Notes: generated from the letters alone by a model not told the origin. DNA of 64,000 nucleotides from Zoroaster sp. YZ-2022 (GCA_029582265.1 CM055822.1:8507700-8571699); one strand, 5' to 3'; positions 1-10,905 are shown, numbered from the stretch's first letter. Numbers and translations: made by a program.

Positions 1-3000
1 TGCGGACAGCGACCTTACGGACTCTAGTCCGTCACCATCGGATCTTAACATGAAAGTTAAAGAAAGTAAAATTCTTATTTCAAAAGTGAAATTGATTGGA
101 GCACAGATAAAGTCATTAGTTTTTTTTTGACGCGGCGTGATAAATTAGTTTCTGGTCAAATAATGGCTCCTACGGTTTAAAAAACTTAATAGGTCAATTA
201 TTTTGTGAAATATCCCATTATTTAATCACAATAATTCGGACAAGTGGGTAAATAAATAAAAATTCTGAATTGTTTCCTTTCAACACAGAAAATATAGCAA
301 TTTACTGATTCAAAGAATTGCCAATAATTTGTTGAAAACAAATATTTGCCTATTACAATATGCAAATCATTCTTACTAAGATTACGGAGAGCTGTGTAAA
401 ATGGTGATTTTTTCTTGACACGAACTGGACTGATATGTGCGCAAATAGTACAGTGTGCAGCGAAGCATGTACAAATACAGTGCATCGCTTCATTGCTAGT
501 GGATTGAATGTTGTAAATTGATTATCACTTCAGCTAGGTAAATGTAGCCAAGAATACTACATTGGCGACGAGGATAAAAATTTTGTGTACAAAAGTGAAT
601 TTATTATTGGAAAGAACATTCTAATAAACAAAATACTATACAAAATACTATACAAAAACTATACAAAAAATAAATAACTAAGTGCGTATTATAGGTCTAC
701 CATACGTTGAAGTATTTTGTCATTGTTTATGGTCTGAAATCTTCGTGTTGACATTGTTGGCGGTTGTTGAAATTTGACGAGATTTATACTCTCGTCAAAC
801 CCATACACAACTGTCGATAAACTTTGCCGTATTGGTCGACATTATTCAGGATATTGCTGTATCATATATCGTACTGTGTAAAATGTATACAACCAGAGCT
901 GCTGTAAGTGTTAGCGTGGTGCGTTTTCATACGAGCTAAAACTGTAGTTATCAAATGAAATATAACTTGCTGGTAATCAGGGCAAACTGTTGTGTATCAC
1001 TCCCAACAGAAGGCGTTAACAGCATGATAGCGAGTGATAGATTGATCATGGAGGAAGGAATTCCTTCATCCATGGGTTTATTAATTAACCATATAATATA
1101 GCAGCTTTCCCGTTTTCTTGTATATTATTCATTTGGCACATATTATAAGACTTGCACTGTATTTTCAACATTGTAAATGTAGAGTTTTCTGGCCAATTGA
1201 AAATCCCATCAATTTAACGAGCGCATGCGCATTGAACTGTGTGACTACCTCACGGTTTGGGGGAAAATGAGTACCACTTGCGTACTTAATACGAAGTTGT
1301 GTTTTTTTTACGTATACTTTTATGACAAGATTATGGAAATTTCTCTTTTGGAAATTGATCAGATCATAAACAGAATTTATCACCCAAAACCTCGCTCCAA
1401 TGAGTTTGTACACAACCTCGTACGCAAGGTAACTATTTTTTCCATACCGTGAGGTAGTCACACAAGTCAGTGCGCATGCGTGCTGCAATTCCAATTGACC
1501 TTAAATCACATTTAATGTACCAGTCATGCGTATGTAATAACGCAATATAATTTACCATAATTTTTGCATTTTCTGTATATAGAATCTGCTTGTAACCTGG
1601 ACTTAACTTACAGATGCGCAGCTGAAACAGCTTTCAGGACTATACACAATAATTAAGCGTATATATCTGCGTATATAATAGCAGATGCACACTAAAACAA
1701 ATGCGGATAGACGGTCTATCAAGAATTTAACATTATTTTGGCATTCATCCTGTAGTTTACTTGCACATTCACGCTTAAACGAGTTAAATTAACAATTAAC
1801 CACCATTTCTGCATTTTCAATCTGCGTGTATATGCTTGTTTTCAAGAAAGTTCTACGCGCTAAAACAACTTAATGCGTACAAGTAGGTCTGAACTGCAGA
1901 ACGGTAATTTAGGGCATATAGGCTAATTTTGGCATTTTCTGTTATAAACTGCTTGAAAAATATTATACGTTAATTGAAACAACTTAATTTGCAATCCTTT
2001 TTGCAGTTTATGTGTGTACAAACTTCGTGTAAATGCACATTCGTGTTCAATTCACTGATTAGATTCGGGCTGAAACAAGGTCTCGGCCTAGATGTATATG
2101 ATTTACCATATATTTATATTTCATTTTCTGTTTGTATATAAACTCAGTCCCGTAGGATGATGGGGGATGGGGACTGGGGAGGGGTTGTAATCCCCTCCAG
2201 CTTGTCAAGCAAGTTCCACTTTGCCATGCATTCAATATAATATGAATTAAGAAACGTATAAACATTTCTTCCTGTCGTATATTTGAGATCCACTTGCTCA
2301 ACCAAACAAACACCCAGCCCCCGTTGTCAAACCCTGAAACCTACGGCCCTGAAACTGTGTGTAATTGCAGATGCACGATAAACAACTTATTAATTTTATT
2401 TTGTGCATTTTTTCTGAACGCCTTCTGTGGATTTTTCTGTTTCTTAGTGAGCTGAGTTGAATTGATTGTTGTCTGGGGGAGGGGGGGGGGGGTAAAAGTA
2501 CTCTATGCATGTACTAGCATGATGAACATTTAGATTTTTTTGGGCGACTCCTAAGTTTCATGGAGTCTATGGACAAATCGCAATAAGATGTGAACACAAA
2601 TATTAAAAAATCGTCTTTTCAAAAACAAACAGGTTAGGTGGGAAATTTATATTTTCATTGTTGTTTCCATTCAACAACAATACTGCTCTCAATGCAATGT
2701 CAACTGGATGTCAATATGGTTGGGATACGCCATAGGAATTGTGCAGTAAATTTGTTATTGTTTTATTGCATACATGTTTAGTCAATTAAGTGGAAGACGA
2801 TCACCAAATATTTTTATTCACATGAACTTATACAAATTGGTTGACATACTCTGCTGATGTGTTGAACATGACATTTTACGTTCAATTCTGTATAAAACGT
2901 CATCTTATTTAATAATTTCTGATTTTGTCTGTAATGGATTAATAAATGGCTACTAAATATATATATCCTTGTGATATTTTTTATCTAGGAGAAAACAAAG

Positions 3001-3254
3001 GATGTAGGACTATTTGAATTTCAACACGTTGAAGTCTGGCAAAATAATAAAAAGAATAGAAAGAAAAAAACATCATAAAAAGACATATAAAATGCGATGA
3101 AACTTTCAGAGGTTTAATGTATAGTTCTTGTAAACTGGAGGGTTTAATTGAAAGTAATCAATACTTTGCAGTATCGTACCCTCCATTGATTGTCATGTTC
3201 CAAACATCCCCATACATAGATTCAGTGGGCGTTAAGTTCATTTTCAATCCTTAC
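1..3254 (+). repeat. 3' flank of a GPCR tandem unit, copy 1
   Basis: No protein gene is recognised here. The first bases match the sequence that follows both GPCR copies, at about 47606 and 62033. Bases 1-1280 run parallel to about 62033-64000, and bases about 1780-3254 run parallel to about 47720-49215, with small indels. The anchor motif 'gcggacagcgacc' lies 148-163 bp after the stop codon in the two visible receptor copies, so a third receptor probably ends just left of the window. Short open frames at 2059-2510 are also present in the 47.7-48.5 kb copy, but their sequences drift with indels and I see no domain, so I do not call them genes. Confidence 0.75.
1195..1497. repeat. Hairpin (MITE-like) inverted repeat
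   Basis: Two imperfect arms, about 1195-1305 and 1400-1497, are reverse complements. They share the blocks GTGTGACTACCTCACGG and GCGCATGCGC and a CAATTG outer end. The centre is about 95 bp. The open frames on both strands here are by-products of the palindrome. Part of the same element reappears at the right edge of the window (about 63905-64000), so it predates the duplication of the flank. Confidence 0.65.
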
Positions 3255-3759
3255 AATCTTCATCATTATATAAGTTTTGAGGCTTTGCATGGTGGAATAT
3301 CGATATCGTTTCGGTTTGCGGTAACACCATGTGTTTATCTCAACTAACGTGAAGCTGAGGTACAGGTTCTGAAAAGAACCGTATCGCACAACTCGTATCT
3401 CAACCTTCGTTAAGTGAAAAAGGTTCAAGGGAGAACCAATTTCGGGCAACTCGTTTTTCTCTACTGTCGCTAAGTGAGAAATATGGTTCAGGGAGAACCA
3501 TGGGGACTTCACGGGTTAATATGGTTCAGGAGAATGAAGAGGTTTGTCTATGCAACTCCTTAAGTAGTATTTGCTGAGATTATGTGTAGAATGGGAAGTG
3601 TTCCGATTGGTGCCACTGTTGTGTGATGTGTTGTGATTGGTTGCCACCTCTGCATTGTTCTTGTTGTGTGTGTTTCCTGCTGTGTGCGAGTTGCCTGCTC
3701 GCTGAGGCGTGTCAGTTGACAGTGGGGTGTGGGTGTTGGTGGATGGTAGGATTGAATGC

Positions 3760-4494
3760 CAAATGTTGCTGATGTAAAAGCCGATGTCCTGGGGGACAGT
3801 GTCATGTTTATGAATCTCAATAGCCTCTCTGATACGACGGGTGTACCAGTGCTTTTCCGGGGCTATGATCTTTGCATTCTGTCAGTCAATGATGTGGTCC
3901 AAATCGGTGGAGTGTTCGATGATCGCAGATTTGTCACACTCCCCTCTGCGGCCGTGGGCCTTGTGTTCATTGAGCCTGGTCGTAAGGTCTCTGCCGGTCT
4001 CGCCAATGTACACTTTCCCACAAGTGCTTGGAATTCGGTAAACCCCAGCTTGACGGCTAGGATCATGTCTGTCCTTGTGGGTGTGTAACTTCGTTTCCAA
4101 CTTGTTTCGAATCCGGTAGTAGACCTTAATGTCAGTTTCCCTCAGGATACGCTGAATTTTGTGTGAAGTGTGGCCAATGTACTGTAGGACGGCAATAGGT
4201 TTTTCGGTTGCGTCAGAGGATCGTGGAGCGTTCCTATTCGGGAGGAACTTAAGCTTATCAGGTCTGTACCCATTGTCTCTTAACACGGCGTTAAGATGTT
4301 TCAACTCGGATGGCAAGTGCTCTTTATCACTGATAGTGTGTGCCCTTCGAAGTAGGGTGCGATTCACGGAGGATTTCACGGATGGTGGGTGGAATGACAG
4401 GGCATTTAGGTAGCGGTCTGTGTGTGTAGGTTTTCTGTAAACCGAATGCCCAAGTGAGCCATCAACCCGTTTGGAAATGAGTACATCAAGGAGT
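3760..4494 (-). pseudogene. Penelope-like RT C-terminus plus GIY-YIG endonuclease, broken
   Basis: Read on the minus strand, the fragment starts with the end of the RT region (motif VYRKPTHT, then RYLNALSFHPPS), where a 2-bp loss near 4425 shifts the frame. A basic linker follows, then a GIY-YIG nuclease domain with the hallmark GVYRIPSTCGKVYIGETGR (about 3960-4020) and the downstream NEHK motif. A TGA at 3882-3884 stops the frame where the second fragment context suggests a tryptophan. Beyond it the same frame stays open with the family tail REAIEIHKHDTVPQDIGFYI, which also occurs at 49.3 kb. In the family this protein is RT plus a nicking endonuclease used for target-primed insertion. No start codon or RT catalytic core is present, so it is a fossil fragment. 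Confidence 0.85.
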
Positions 4495-4631
4495 CACACA
4501 CAACAAGAACAATGCCACGGTGGCAACCAATCACAACACATCACACAACAGTGGCACCAATCGGAACACTTCCCATTCTACACATAATCCCACCAAATAC
4601 TACTTAAGGAGTTGCATCGGCAAACCTCTTC

Positions 4632-4677
4632 ATTCTCCTGACGAAGATTAGAGCAGGTTAATCGAAACGTTGAGAAT
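4632..4677 (+). ncRNA. Hammerhead-like ribozyme motif in the Penelope terminal arm
   Basis: The core CTGACGA (4638-4644) is followed by a perfect 5-bp stem, GATTA (4646-4650) with TAATC (4659-4663), and then GAAAC (4664-4668). Outer bases ATTCTC (4632-4637) pair with GAGAAT (4672-4677) and close the motif. Order and spacing match a minimal type I hammerhead, with only a few bases left for helix III. Hammerhead motifs are established in terminal repeats of Penelope-like elements. I could not assign the canonical cleavage triplet with confidence, so activity is uncertain. The opposite arm (rc of about 3530) lacks the core through a deletion of about 66 bp between two CTGA motifs. Confidence 0.65.
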
Positions 4678-5130
4678 AACCCGTGAAGTCCCCCATGGTT
4701 CTCCCTGAACCATATTAACCCGTGAAGTCCCCATGGTTCTCCCTGAACCATATTTCTCACTTAGCGACAGTAGAGAAAAACGAGTTGCCCGAAATTGGTT
4801 CTCCCTTAAACCTTTCTCACTTAACGAAGGTTGAGATACGAGTTGTGCGATACGGTTCTTTTCAGAACCTGTACCTCAGCTTCACGTTAGTTGAGATAAA
4901 CACATGGTGTTACCACAAACCGAAACGAAATCTTCATCATTATTCAAAAAAACAACATTCCATGCATTTTTGTTATGAATGCTATCGATTATTATTTTTG
5001 GAATCCTTGAAATAAAAATATATGTTTTAACACATAAATGTGGAAGAATAATTTGAAAAACTACAAATTCTTTAGAAATGTGTGAAAGCACATACATTAC
5101 AGTGGGAGATCGACGTCAGTTACATGGGAC

Positions 5131-5344
5131 CAGCGGCGTAGCCAGGATTTTTTCAGTGGGGGGGGGGGGGGGTGGGGGCACAGGGGGCATTGCTTTTCAG
5201 TGGGGGGCCCAGGGGTATGGGTTTTTTCCCTTTTCTGTTTTTGGGGCACTATGAGGATTTTTCGTGGGGGGGGGGGCACCTGGGGGGGCACTGGAAATTT
5301 GTGGGGGGAACGTGCCCCCCAGGCCCCCCGTGCCTACGCCGCTG
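5131..5344. mobile_element. hAT-type MITE with 8-bp target duplication
   Basis: The 214-bp element starts CAGCGGCGTAG and ends CTACGCCGCTG, an 11-bp terminal inverted repeat. It is flanked by a perfect 8-bp direct repeat CATGGGAC (5123-5130 and 5345-5352), the target length expected for hAT transposition. The interior is strongly G-biased on the plus strand, with several runs of nine or more G. The open frames here are low-complexity Gly/Pro artefacts. No coding capacity. Confidence 0.88.
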
Positions 5345-5567
5345 CATGGGACGGATTCAGGAATCCAATTAGCCTTGGTCAAGGCACGTCTGAACGGTTT
5401 GGTCGCATAATGGTGTGTGTTATTTTAACAGGTAAAATGTACGAGTCAAAATTGATCTGAAAAAGACAAATTACTTACAGATGACATTAAATATGCACTT
5501 GCCACTGACGAGTCTGTTACGGTGTACCAGACGTATATCAAAGGTTACACTCACAAGGTCACTCTAT

Positions 5568-6053
5568 GGGTGCACCCCACTAAATAGTGAGGAATTCATG
5601 CGCCGAGCTGTTTATCATAAAGTGTATGTCCTCAATTTTGTCTGAAAAACAAAGATTTGAGGCCCGTACATTTGATGGATTGTGTAAAAATGGCCCAATA
5701 TCATAACCCAGGTCCTTGACTTCCAACTGTGAGTATTTTGGATACACTAGGCCCTGAAAAAGTAGCCCAAATTTGATTTCAAGCGTAATGCCTTTTCCCA
5801 AAATGGCTGCTTTTCAGTGTGGACGTTTCACTACTGTAGAGAGTGGTTTTCATTGGGATGAGAATAAATCGCTGGAAACCTGGACTATCCACAATAAATT
5901 GAGAAGAAAATAAAAGGTGATATATCGATCAATATTTTTTTCTTTTGGTTTTAAAAACTGTACGACTTCTAAGCATTTTTGAATGATTTTTGAATATGTT
6001 TTTATTTAGCACTATTTATTTACTATGGGAGTTTATTTAATGGGGTGAAACCC
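5568..6053. mobile_element. TIR MITE 'GGGTGCACCC', copy 1
   Basis: This non-coding element of 486 bp starts GGGTGCACCCCACTAAATA and ends in a decayed version of the inverted terminus. It is flanked by TAT on both sides (5565-5567 and 6054-6056), suggesting a 3-bp target duplication. Two closer relatives lie at 49536-50014 and 51004-51483, whose ends give a terminal inverted repeat of about 19 bp. A 3-bp target is compatible with Harbinger-type mobilisation, but the superfamily is an inference. Confidence 0.8.
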
Positions 6054-6149
6054 TATACTGCAGAAAAGATAAACGCTAAAAGGACGCCCTTTATCTATCT
6101 GGCTTCTTCAATCAGCTAAAACCATACAGAGCTCATCATACTTGAGACA

Positions 6150-6390
6150 AGCCATTCGATGTCTTGACATGCGTGGTCGACCTGCATGACAGACTAGAGC
6201 TGTCTAAGCGAGGATGCTGATAACGATGTATAGACCTATACTGGTTTACATCATGTGGGCCTTACAAGAAAACTAGGAACATTACTGGACATATTTAATA
6301 TAGTTCTCAAAATTCCTGCTCGATTATATCCTTAAAGGTGATTGCCTTCTTGCTAATTTCATCTCCACATTGACAGGTTGTATTCCAATT
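6150..6390 (+). repeat. GPCR 5'-flank segment (a), first part, copy 1
   Basis: Non-coding. It matches 51905-52040 closely (shared block with 'ggtcgacctgcatgacagactagagctg' split across 6177-6204), and its last bases, around 'cacattgacaggttgtatt', also match 34857. The segment is cut at about 6390 by SINE units and resumes at about 9946, as shown by the uninterrupted copy at 52.0-52.8 kb. The stretch 6054-6150 holds nothing I recognise. Confidence 0.7.
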
Positions 6391-6607
6391 GATTTAATTT
6401 TGCCCTACACCGACGTGTGTATAGCACTGTATACTCAGTGCTTTCCAAATGTGTCTGTGAAAAACTACACAGGCGACTCGGGCGGGATTCGAACCCACGA
6501 CCTCCTGCTTACTAGCGCTAGTACTAGTCTTAACCTCTCGACCACCGAGCTTGCCCGATGACAATTAGCCGGCTAGAATCCCATAGCAGCGGGTTCCGCG
6601 ATATATA
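6390..6607 (-). mobile_element. tRNA-derived SINE unit A
   Basis: Read on the minus strand, it contains a type II tRNA-like (Leu/Ser-like) head with A box TGGTCGAGAGG and B box GGTTCGAATCC, followed by a body ending in '...gtgtagggcaaaattaaatc'. The B box is at about 6488-6498 and the A box at about 6537-6547 on the plus strand. The spacing between boxes is enlarged by a small palindromic insert (ctagcgctag). The head is preceded by 'cgcggaacccgctgctatggg'. Similar units follow at 6836 and 9861, so the SINE occurs in head-to-tail tandem. An active tRNA gene is unlikely because the acceptor stem does not close properly. Confidence 0.78.
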
Positions 6608-6835
6608 CATAACAGCAAAAGAAACGTCACCCCTAAAAATATTTATTATTTTCATTTTATAATTAATATAATTTGTTTAATGAAGAATATTATGAGTATG
6701 GACTGTAAAACGAACACAATGTGGAAAATTTGGTTGACCTCAAAATTCGTCATGCATGACGTCTGAGGACACATAAGCTAAACACGTTCTCAGACTTATC
6801 AAAATTTAGGGGGTGACGTTTCTTTTGCTGTTATG
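6608..6835. mobile_element. TA-flanked MITE inserted between SINE units
   Basis: This 228-bp element has terminal inverted repeats of about 30 bp. It starts CATAACAGCAAAAGAAACG and ends CGTTTCTTTTGCTGTTATG, and sits in a TATATA run, so TA is the likely target duplication (Tc1/mariner-type). The uninterrupted SINE junction at about 9850-9865 shows the empty site. No coding capacity. Confidence 0.8.
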
Positions 6836-6907
6836 TATATATATGTTGGTGAAATTCTTGCGTCGGGAGATAAACAATTGATTTAATTTTGCCCTACACC
6901 GACGTGT

Positions 6908-9667
6908 CATCTAAGTGATGTTATTGTTCCTGTTAATCTGGAGGTAGTGTGGATAAAGCTCCGCCCTTCTCGCCTACCTAGGTCGATTCCGTGCATCTTC
7001 TGTGCCACTATCTACTACCTCCAACCTGATACTGCCATAGAAACTCAACTCACAGAACATATCTTATCCACAATTGACCTTTTATCAACAAAACACCCTG
7101 ATGCTGGCTTCGTAATAGTTGGAGACTTTAACCAGCTCAATACAGACCCACTCCTGTCTGACCAGCAGTATCGTCAAATTGTGGACCTACCCGAGGAAAA
7201 AATACCTTGGACAAAATCATTAGCAACTTCAGTGATTTGTATGATAGCGTTCGAATCACTTCCCCCATCGGTCTGTCTGACCATAACACTATCCTCTGGT
7301 TCCCGAAAGAGGCCCAACCCAAACAGCCCAACTCAACCCGTTTTCGCTACAGCCGTCCAATGCCCGACAGCGCAATGAGAGCTTTTGGTACGTGGATCTC
7401 CAACCATAACTGGTCAGAAGTCACATCTAAACATGACGTCAACTTACAGTGCGAATGTTTCACTAATGCCATTAATTCAGCCATTAACTCGTTCTTCCCT
7501 ACTCGCAAAACCAAACTACACTCAAATGACAAACCATGGATGTCTGCAGGAATAAAAGCCCTTATCCGTGACCGACAAATCGCATTTCACAATAATGATA
7601 CTTCGAACTGGAAGCGACTGAGAAAAAAGGTGAAAACGTCTATTGCCAAAGCAAAAACAGAGTACTATGCTTCCCGCGTTCAACGTCTAAAACGCAGTAA
7701 CCCCTCAGCATGGTACCGTGAAATTCGTGTGTTAACTGGTGGTCAACGAAACCAAACCCCAATACATGTCCCTGGAATACCGTCTGATGACTACTCCAAG
7801 ATTGCTAATACCATCAATGAACTGTTCATATCAATGTCATCTGATCTGAACCCTCTTGATTTGAGCGCACTTCCAGCGTACCTTCCAGCACCCACCCCGT
7901 GCCAAACAGTGTTTCCTTGGGAAGTTCACAAGACAATGTCCAAGGTTCGCCAAAAAACCTCCGGTGGGCCCGACGGTATTTCTGCGCGAATTATCCGTGA
8001 ATTCTCTGTTGAACTAGCGACACCACTCGCCCACATTATCAACTCCTCTCTCCAACAAGGAAAAGTTCCAGATGAATGGAAACGTGCGATAGTCGTCCCT
8101 ATCCCCAAAACAAGCCCCCCCCTCCCGTCTGTCGACAAGTTAAGGCCGATTTCCTTGACCGACCACTTTGCTAAAATTGCAGAAGCATTCATCGCGAAAT
8201 GGACCCTCCAAGACATTACACCAAAACTGGACCCTAATCAATTTGGAAATCGAAAATCGCTCTCCACAACTCATTGTCTTATCAACATGTTACACCCTTT
8301 GTATGCAAACGCGGACAAGTCAAAGTCATCATCCTCTATCATCTTCACAGACTTTACAAAAGCTTTTGATCGAATCGACCACACAGTTGCAATCTCCAAG
8401 CTGATCAACCTTGGTGTGCGAAGTGATATTATCCCTGGATATGTGATTTCTTGTCCTCTCGTCAACAATGTGTGCGCTATAATTCTACTTTATCTGATTG
8501 GTCAACACTCAATGTGGGAGTCCCACAGGGGACAAGATTGGGACCCATCATTTTCCTGGCAATGATCGTTGATGCACAACTGTCTGATCAAATGCACACT
8601 TTTAAATATGTAGATGATCTGACACTAGTTGAATGCCGACAATTCAATCAACAATCTAATATTCAACTAGCAGTTAATAATCTAGTTGAATGGTCTGATG
8701 CTAACAAAATGAAATTGAATCCTGCCAAATGTATGAAGATGGAAATCACCTTCATGCGTGACCCCCCGGAACTACCAACTGTCCTCATTGGTGATCATGT
8801 TCTCTCCAAAGTGAGCAATGCAAAGGTTTTAGGTATTTTTATCCAAGATGACCTTAAATGGAAAACACACGTGAAAAATATTGAAAAGCGAGCCAATGGT
8901 AAACTGCGTCTGCTAAAACGCTACGGTGTACCTCGTCAAGATCTACTCACCGTACTCACAGGTTACATCAGACCACTCACTGAATACGCGGCACCTGTGT
9001 GGAGTGGAGCTTTAACTAATAATCAAAAGCTCCGTATTGAACGTATACAAAAACGTGCTCTTCTAATAGTGTTTGGTACATCATACACAACTTATGAACA
9101 GGTACTGTCTCACTGCACGCTTCAATCCTTAGAAGATCGTAGACAATTACTTTGTAGTTCGTTCATGGAAACGACTTTAAATAAAACAACTCAATTTCGG
9201 CAGTACTTGCTAGCACCCCAAAACACAAGAACTCTAAGGCGGACAGTCAAAGTTCCTGAGTTTCTTTGTAAAACTGATAGAATGAGAAACAGTGCATTGC
9301 CATACCTTGTTCGTAATTTCAATATTAGTTGAATATACCCTCTTTTATAATTTTTTAACTAATTTCATTTAAACTGTACAGTTGTGGTATATTTGTACAG
9401 TACCTCTGCCCGTTTTTTTTTTTACTGATAGCTGATAATACCTCTATTTTTAACTATATTTATAAATATACATTTAAATTCTCCAAAAACTCTTTTTCTG
9501 GTTGTTTTTAATTTCCATGTGTAATTTAAGTTGTTCTGTCTGTATTTTTTGTTCTTTTCCTTTTTTGTCTTTATAACGGTACTTTCTTAATTTTTTTATT
9601 GTAAATTTACCTGTAGTTCGGCAGATGCCGCGATTTGTAAATATTTAATAAACCAGAATTGAATTGA
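6908..9667 (+). mobile_element. 5'-truncated non-LTR retrotransposon inserted in SINE unit B
   Basis: The element begins inside the endonuclease domain and runs to a short 3' tail '...aataaaccagaattgaattga'. It is bounded by GTGT on both sides. The 3' UTR (9333-9667) is T-rich and non-coding. The short tail repeat and the RT style (GVPQG, YVDD) suggest the L2/CR1/jockey group; an RT tree would be needed to name the clade. Confidence 0.82.
6930..9332 (+). pseudogene. LINE ORF2: APE endonuclease C-half, RT and C-terminal domain, frameshifted
   Basis: Three frames carry one protein. Frame 1 (to about 7210) has the end of an APE-like endonuclease with VGDFNQ. Frame 2 (about 7207-8450) has the closing SDHN motif, a linker, then RT motifs GGPDGISARII, LRPISLT, NQFGNRK and FTDFTKAFDRIDH (first catalytic Asp). 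Frame 3 (about 8440-9332) has GVPQGTRLGP and KYVDDLTL (the catalytic Asp pair), then a C-terminal region ending in a stop at 9332. The endonuclease would nick the target and the RT would prime cDNA there. Two frameshifts and the missing start make it dead, but the catalytic residues of the RT survive, which suggests a fairly recent insertion. Confidence 0.88.
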
Positions 9668-9860
9668 GTGTATAGCACTGTATGCTCAGTGCTTTCTGAG
9701 TGTCTGTGAAAAAACTACACAGGCGACTCGGGCGGGATTCGAACCCACGACCTCCTGCTTACTCGTGCAGACGTCTTAACCTCTCGACCACCGAGCTTGC
9801 CCGATGACAATTAGCCGGCTAGAATCCCATATGGCAGCGGGTTCCGCGATATATATAGGT

Positions 9861-9945
9861 TGGTGAAATTCTTGCGTCGGGAGATAAACAACTTGATTTA
9901 ATTTTGCACTAGTAAGCAGGAGGTCGTGGGTTCGAATCCCGTTCT
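9861..9945. mobile_element. SINE unit C, fragment, plus inverted SINE scrap
   Basis: Bases 9861-9906 repeat the 3' body of the SINE (minus sense, 'ggttggtgaaattcttgcg'). Bases 9907-9945 carry a plus-sense B-box fragment (gtgggttcgaatcccg), that is, the tRNA head in the opposite orientation. The junction looks like a rearrangement inside the SINE array. Confidence 0.65.
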
Positions 9946-10905
9946 GCATATTGACCTGAAATTCATTACCTAAAAACTATATTACTTACAGATGAAATTA
10001 CTTAGTTTCATATGCGTCATTGAATGACATGACATAATGGGTGTATTGTTAACATGATAATAATGGCTTTACTGCGCCATAATTACATCAATAAGAGAGA
10101 CAAATTGGGAATGATGAAAGAATGATAATTTCCCAGTATGGTTGGCGCAGTATCAGGTGGTTTTAATGTCCGGCATAATGGAGAGTTTTAACTGGTTGTA
10201 AAATGTGACTAAAAAGGTTGGACACATGAAAATTTAAAGAAATTTGATGCCAATATGGAAACTGTGTTGTTCATATTGTTTTCAAATTCATAGGTCTTTT
10301 AACTTACACTAGCATTAAGGGTTGTTGCACTTTTTTGTTCAAACTTGACGTAGGAGTCTCGAACCCAAATACAACTGATAGAATGAGTAAAAGGAGGTAA
10401 AAGGTCAATGAGTTACGGAATTTTGAGCACAGCGCAGAAAAGCGTATTTTTTTAATTTTTTTTTTTTACATAATTACAAACTTCCAAGGAGGGTTCGAGA
10501 AAATTGGAAAATGCATTCATATTCTAATGCGGAATTAAGGAAAGAATGCTCTTTCCAAATGATTCAAACTGGAAATTATTAGAAATAATTTAATTTTCTT
10601 TTTTTAAAACCACAGAAGAAATAATTTCTAGTGGAGATTGATACCATAATCAGCTTTACACAAAGTAAGTTCTGGATTAAAATTTGAGGAATTTATGAAC
10701 AAATTAACCTGTCCATCAACGGGATTAATATTGTATTAATTATAGTTTTTGTCAAACGCCAATAAATTGTTGTTCCTAATAATAACAATTGAATATCAGG
10801 AACGTATAAAAAAGCCAAGTTTTCTCCTTTTTAGCATCCTTTAGTTTATATGCAATTTATATTTTTTGTACAAGGGGGGGGGGGACATTTCTAAAATAAT
10901 TATTT
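9946..10905 (+). repeat. GPCR 5'-flank segment (a), continued
   Basis: Non-coding, AT-rich. The block resumes segment (a) after the SINE/LINE nest and is shared with 30060-30430, 34880-35110 (partial), 52060-52780 and 59281-59900. Shared landmarks are 'gcagtatcaggtggttttaatg', 'gtaggagtctcgaac', 'gagtaaaaggaggtaaaaagtca' and 'gattgataccataatcagc', each present in at least three copies. There are no conserved reading frames between copies. Confidence 0.75.

Larger units (their letters stand above)
3270..4928 (-). mobile_element. Penelope-like retroelement with inverted terminal arms
   Basis: The element is flanked by a perfect 15-bp direct repeat AATCTTCATCATTAT (3255-3269 and 4929-4943), read as a target-site duplication. 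The paralogous flank at about 49207 has this motif without the insertion, an apparent empty site. The ends are long inverted arms, about 3302-3670 and 4495-4928. Between them lies a fragment of a Penelope-type protein gene on the minus strand. Penelope-like elements are known to carry terminal repeats in inverted or tandem orientation and a GIY-YIG endonuclease, which fits. The RT palm and fingers are missing, so this copy is defective. Confidence 0.85.
6836..9860 (-). mobile_element. tRNA-derived SINE unit B, split by a LINE
   Basis: The unit consists of 6836-6907 (3' part on the minus strand) and 9668-9860 (tRNA-like head with the same A and B boxes as unit A). The two parts join cleanly at GTGT, which is present at 6904-6907 and 9668-9671 and is the apparent target duplication of the inserted LINE. 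The head differs from unit A by lacking the ctagcgctag insert, which makes its box spacing closer to a real tRNA. Confidence 0.75.

Noticed and set aside
2059..2510. Two overlapping minus-strand frames also present at 48066-48477
   Set aside because: The conservation is that of a recent segmental duplication. The frames contain indels and low-complexity runs and no domain is visible.
5097..5460. Gly- and Pro-rich open frames over the G-run region
   Set aside because: They are low-complexity frames inside and around a 214-bp hAT MITE with clear borders.
6480..6560. A tRNA gene on the minus strand (A and B boxes)
   Set aside because: The acceptor stem does not close, the box spacing is enlarged, and the same head recurs with the same body nearby. 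It is a SINE head.
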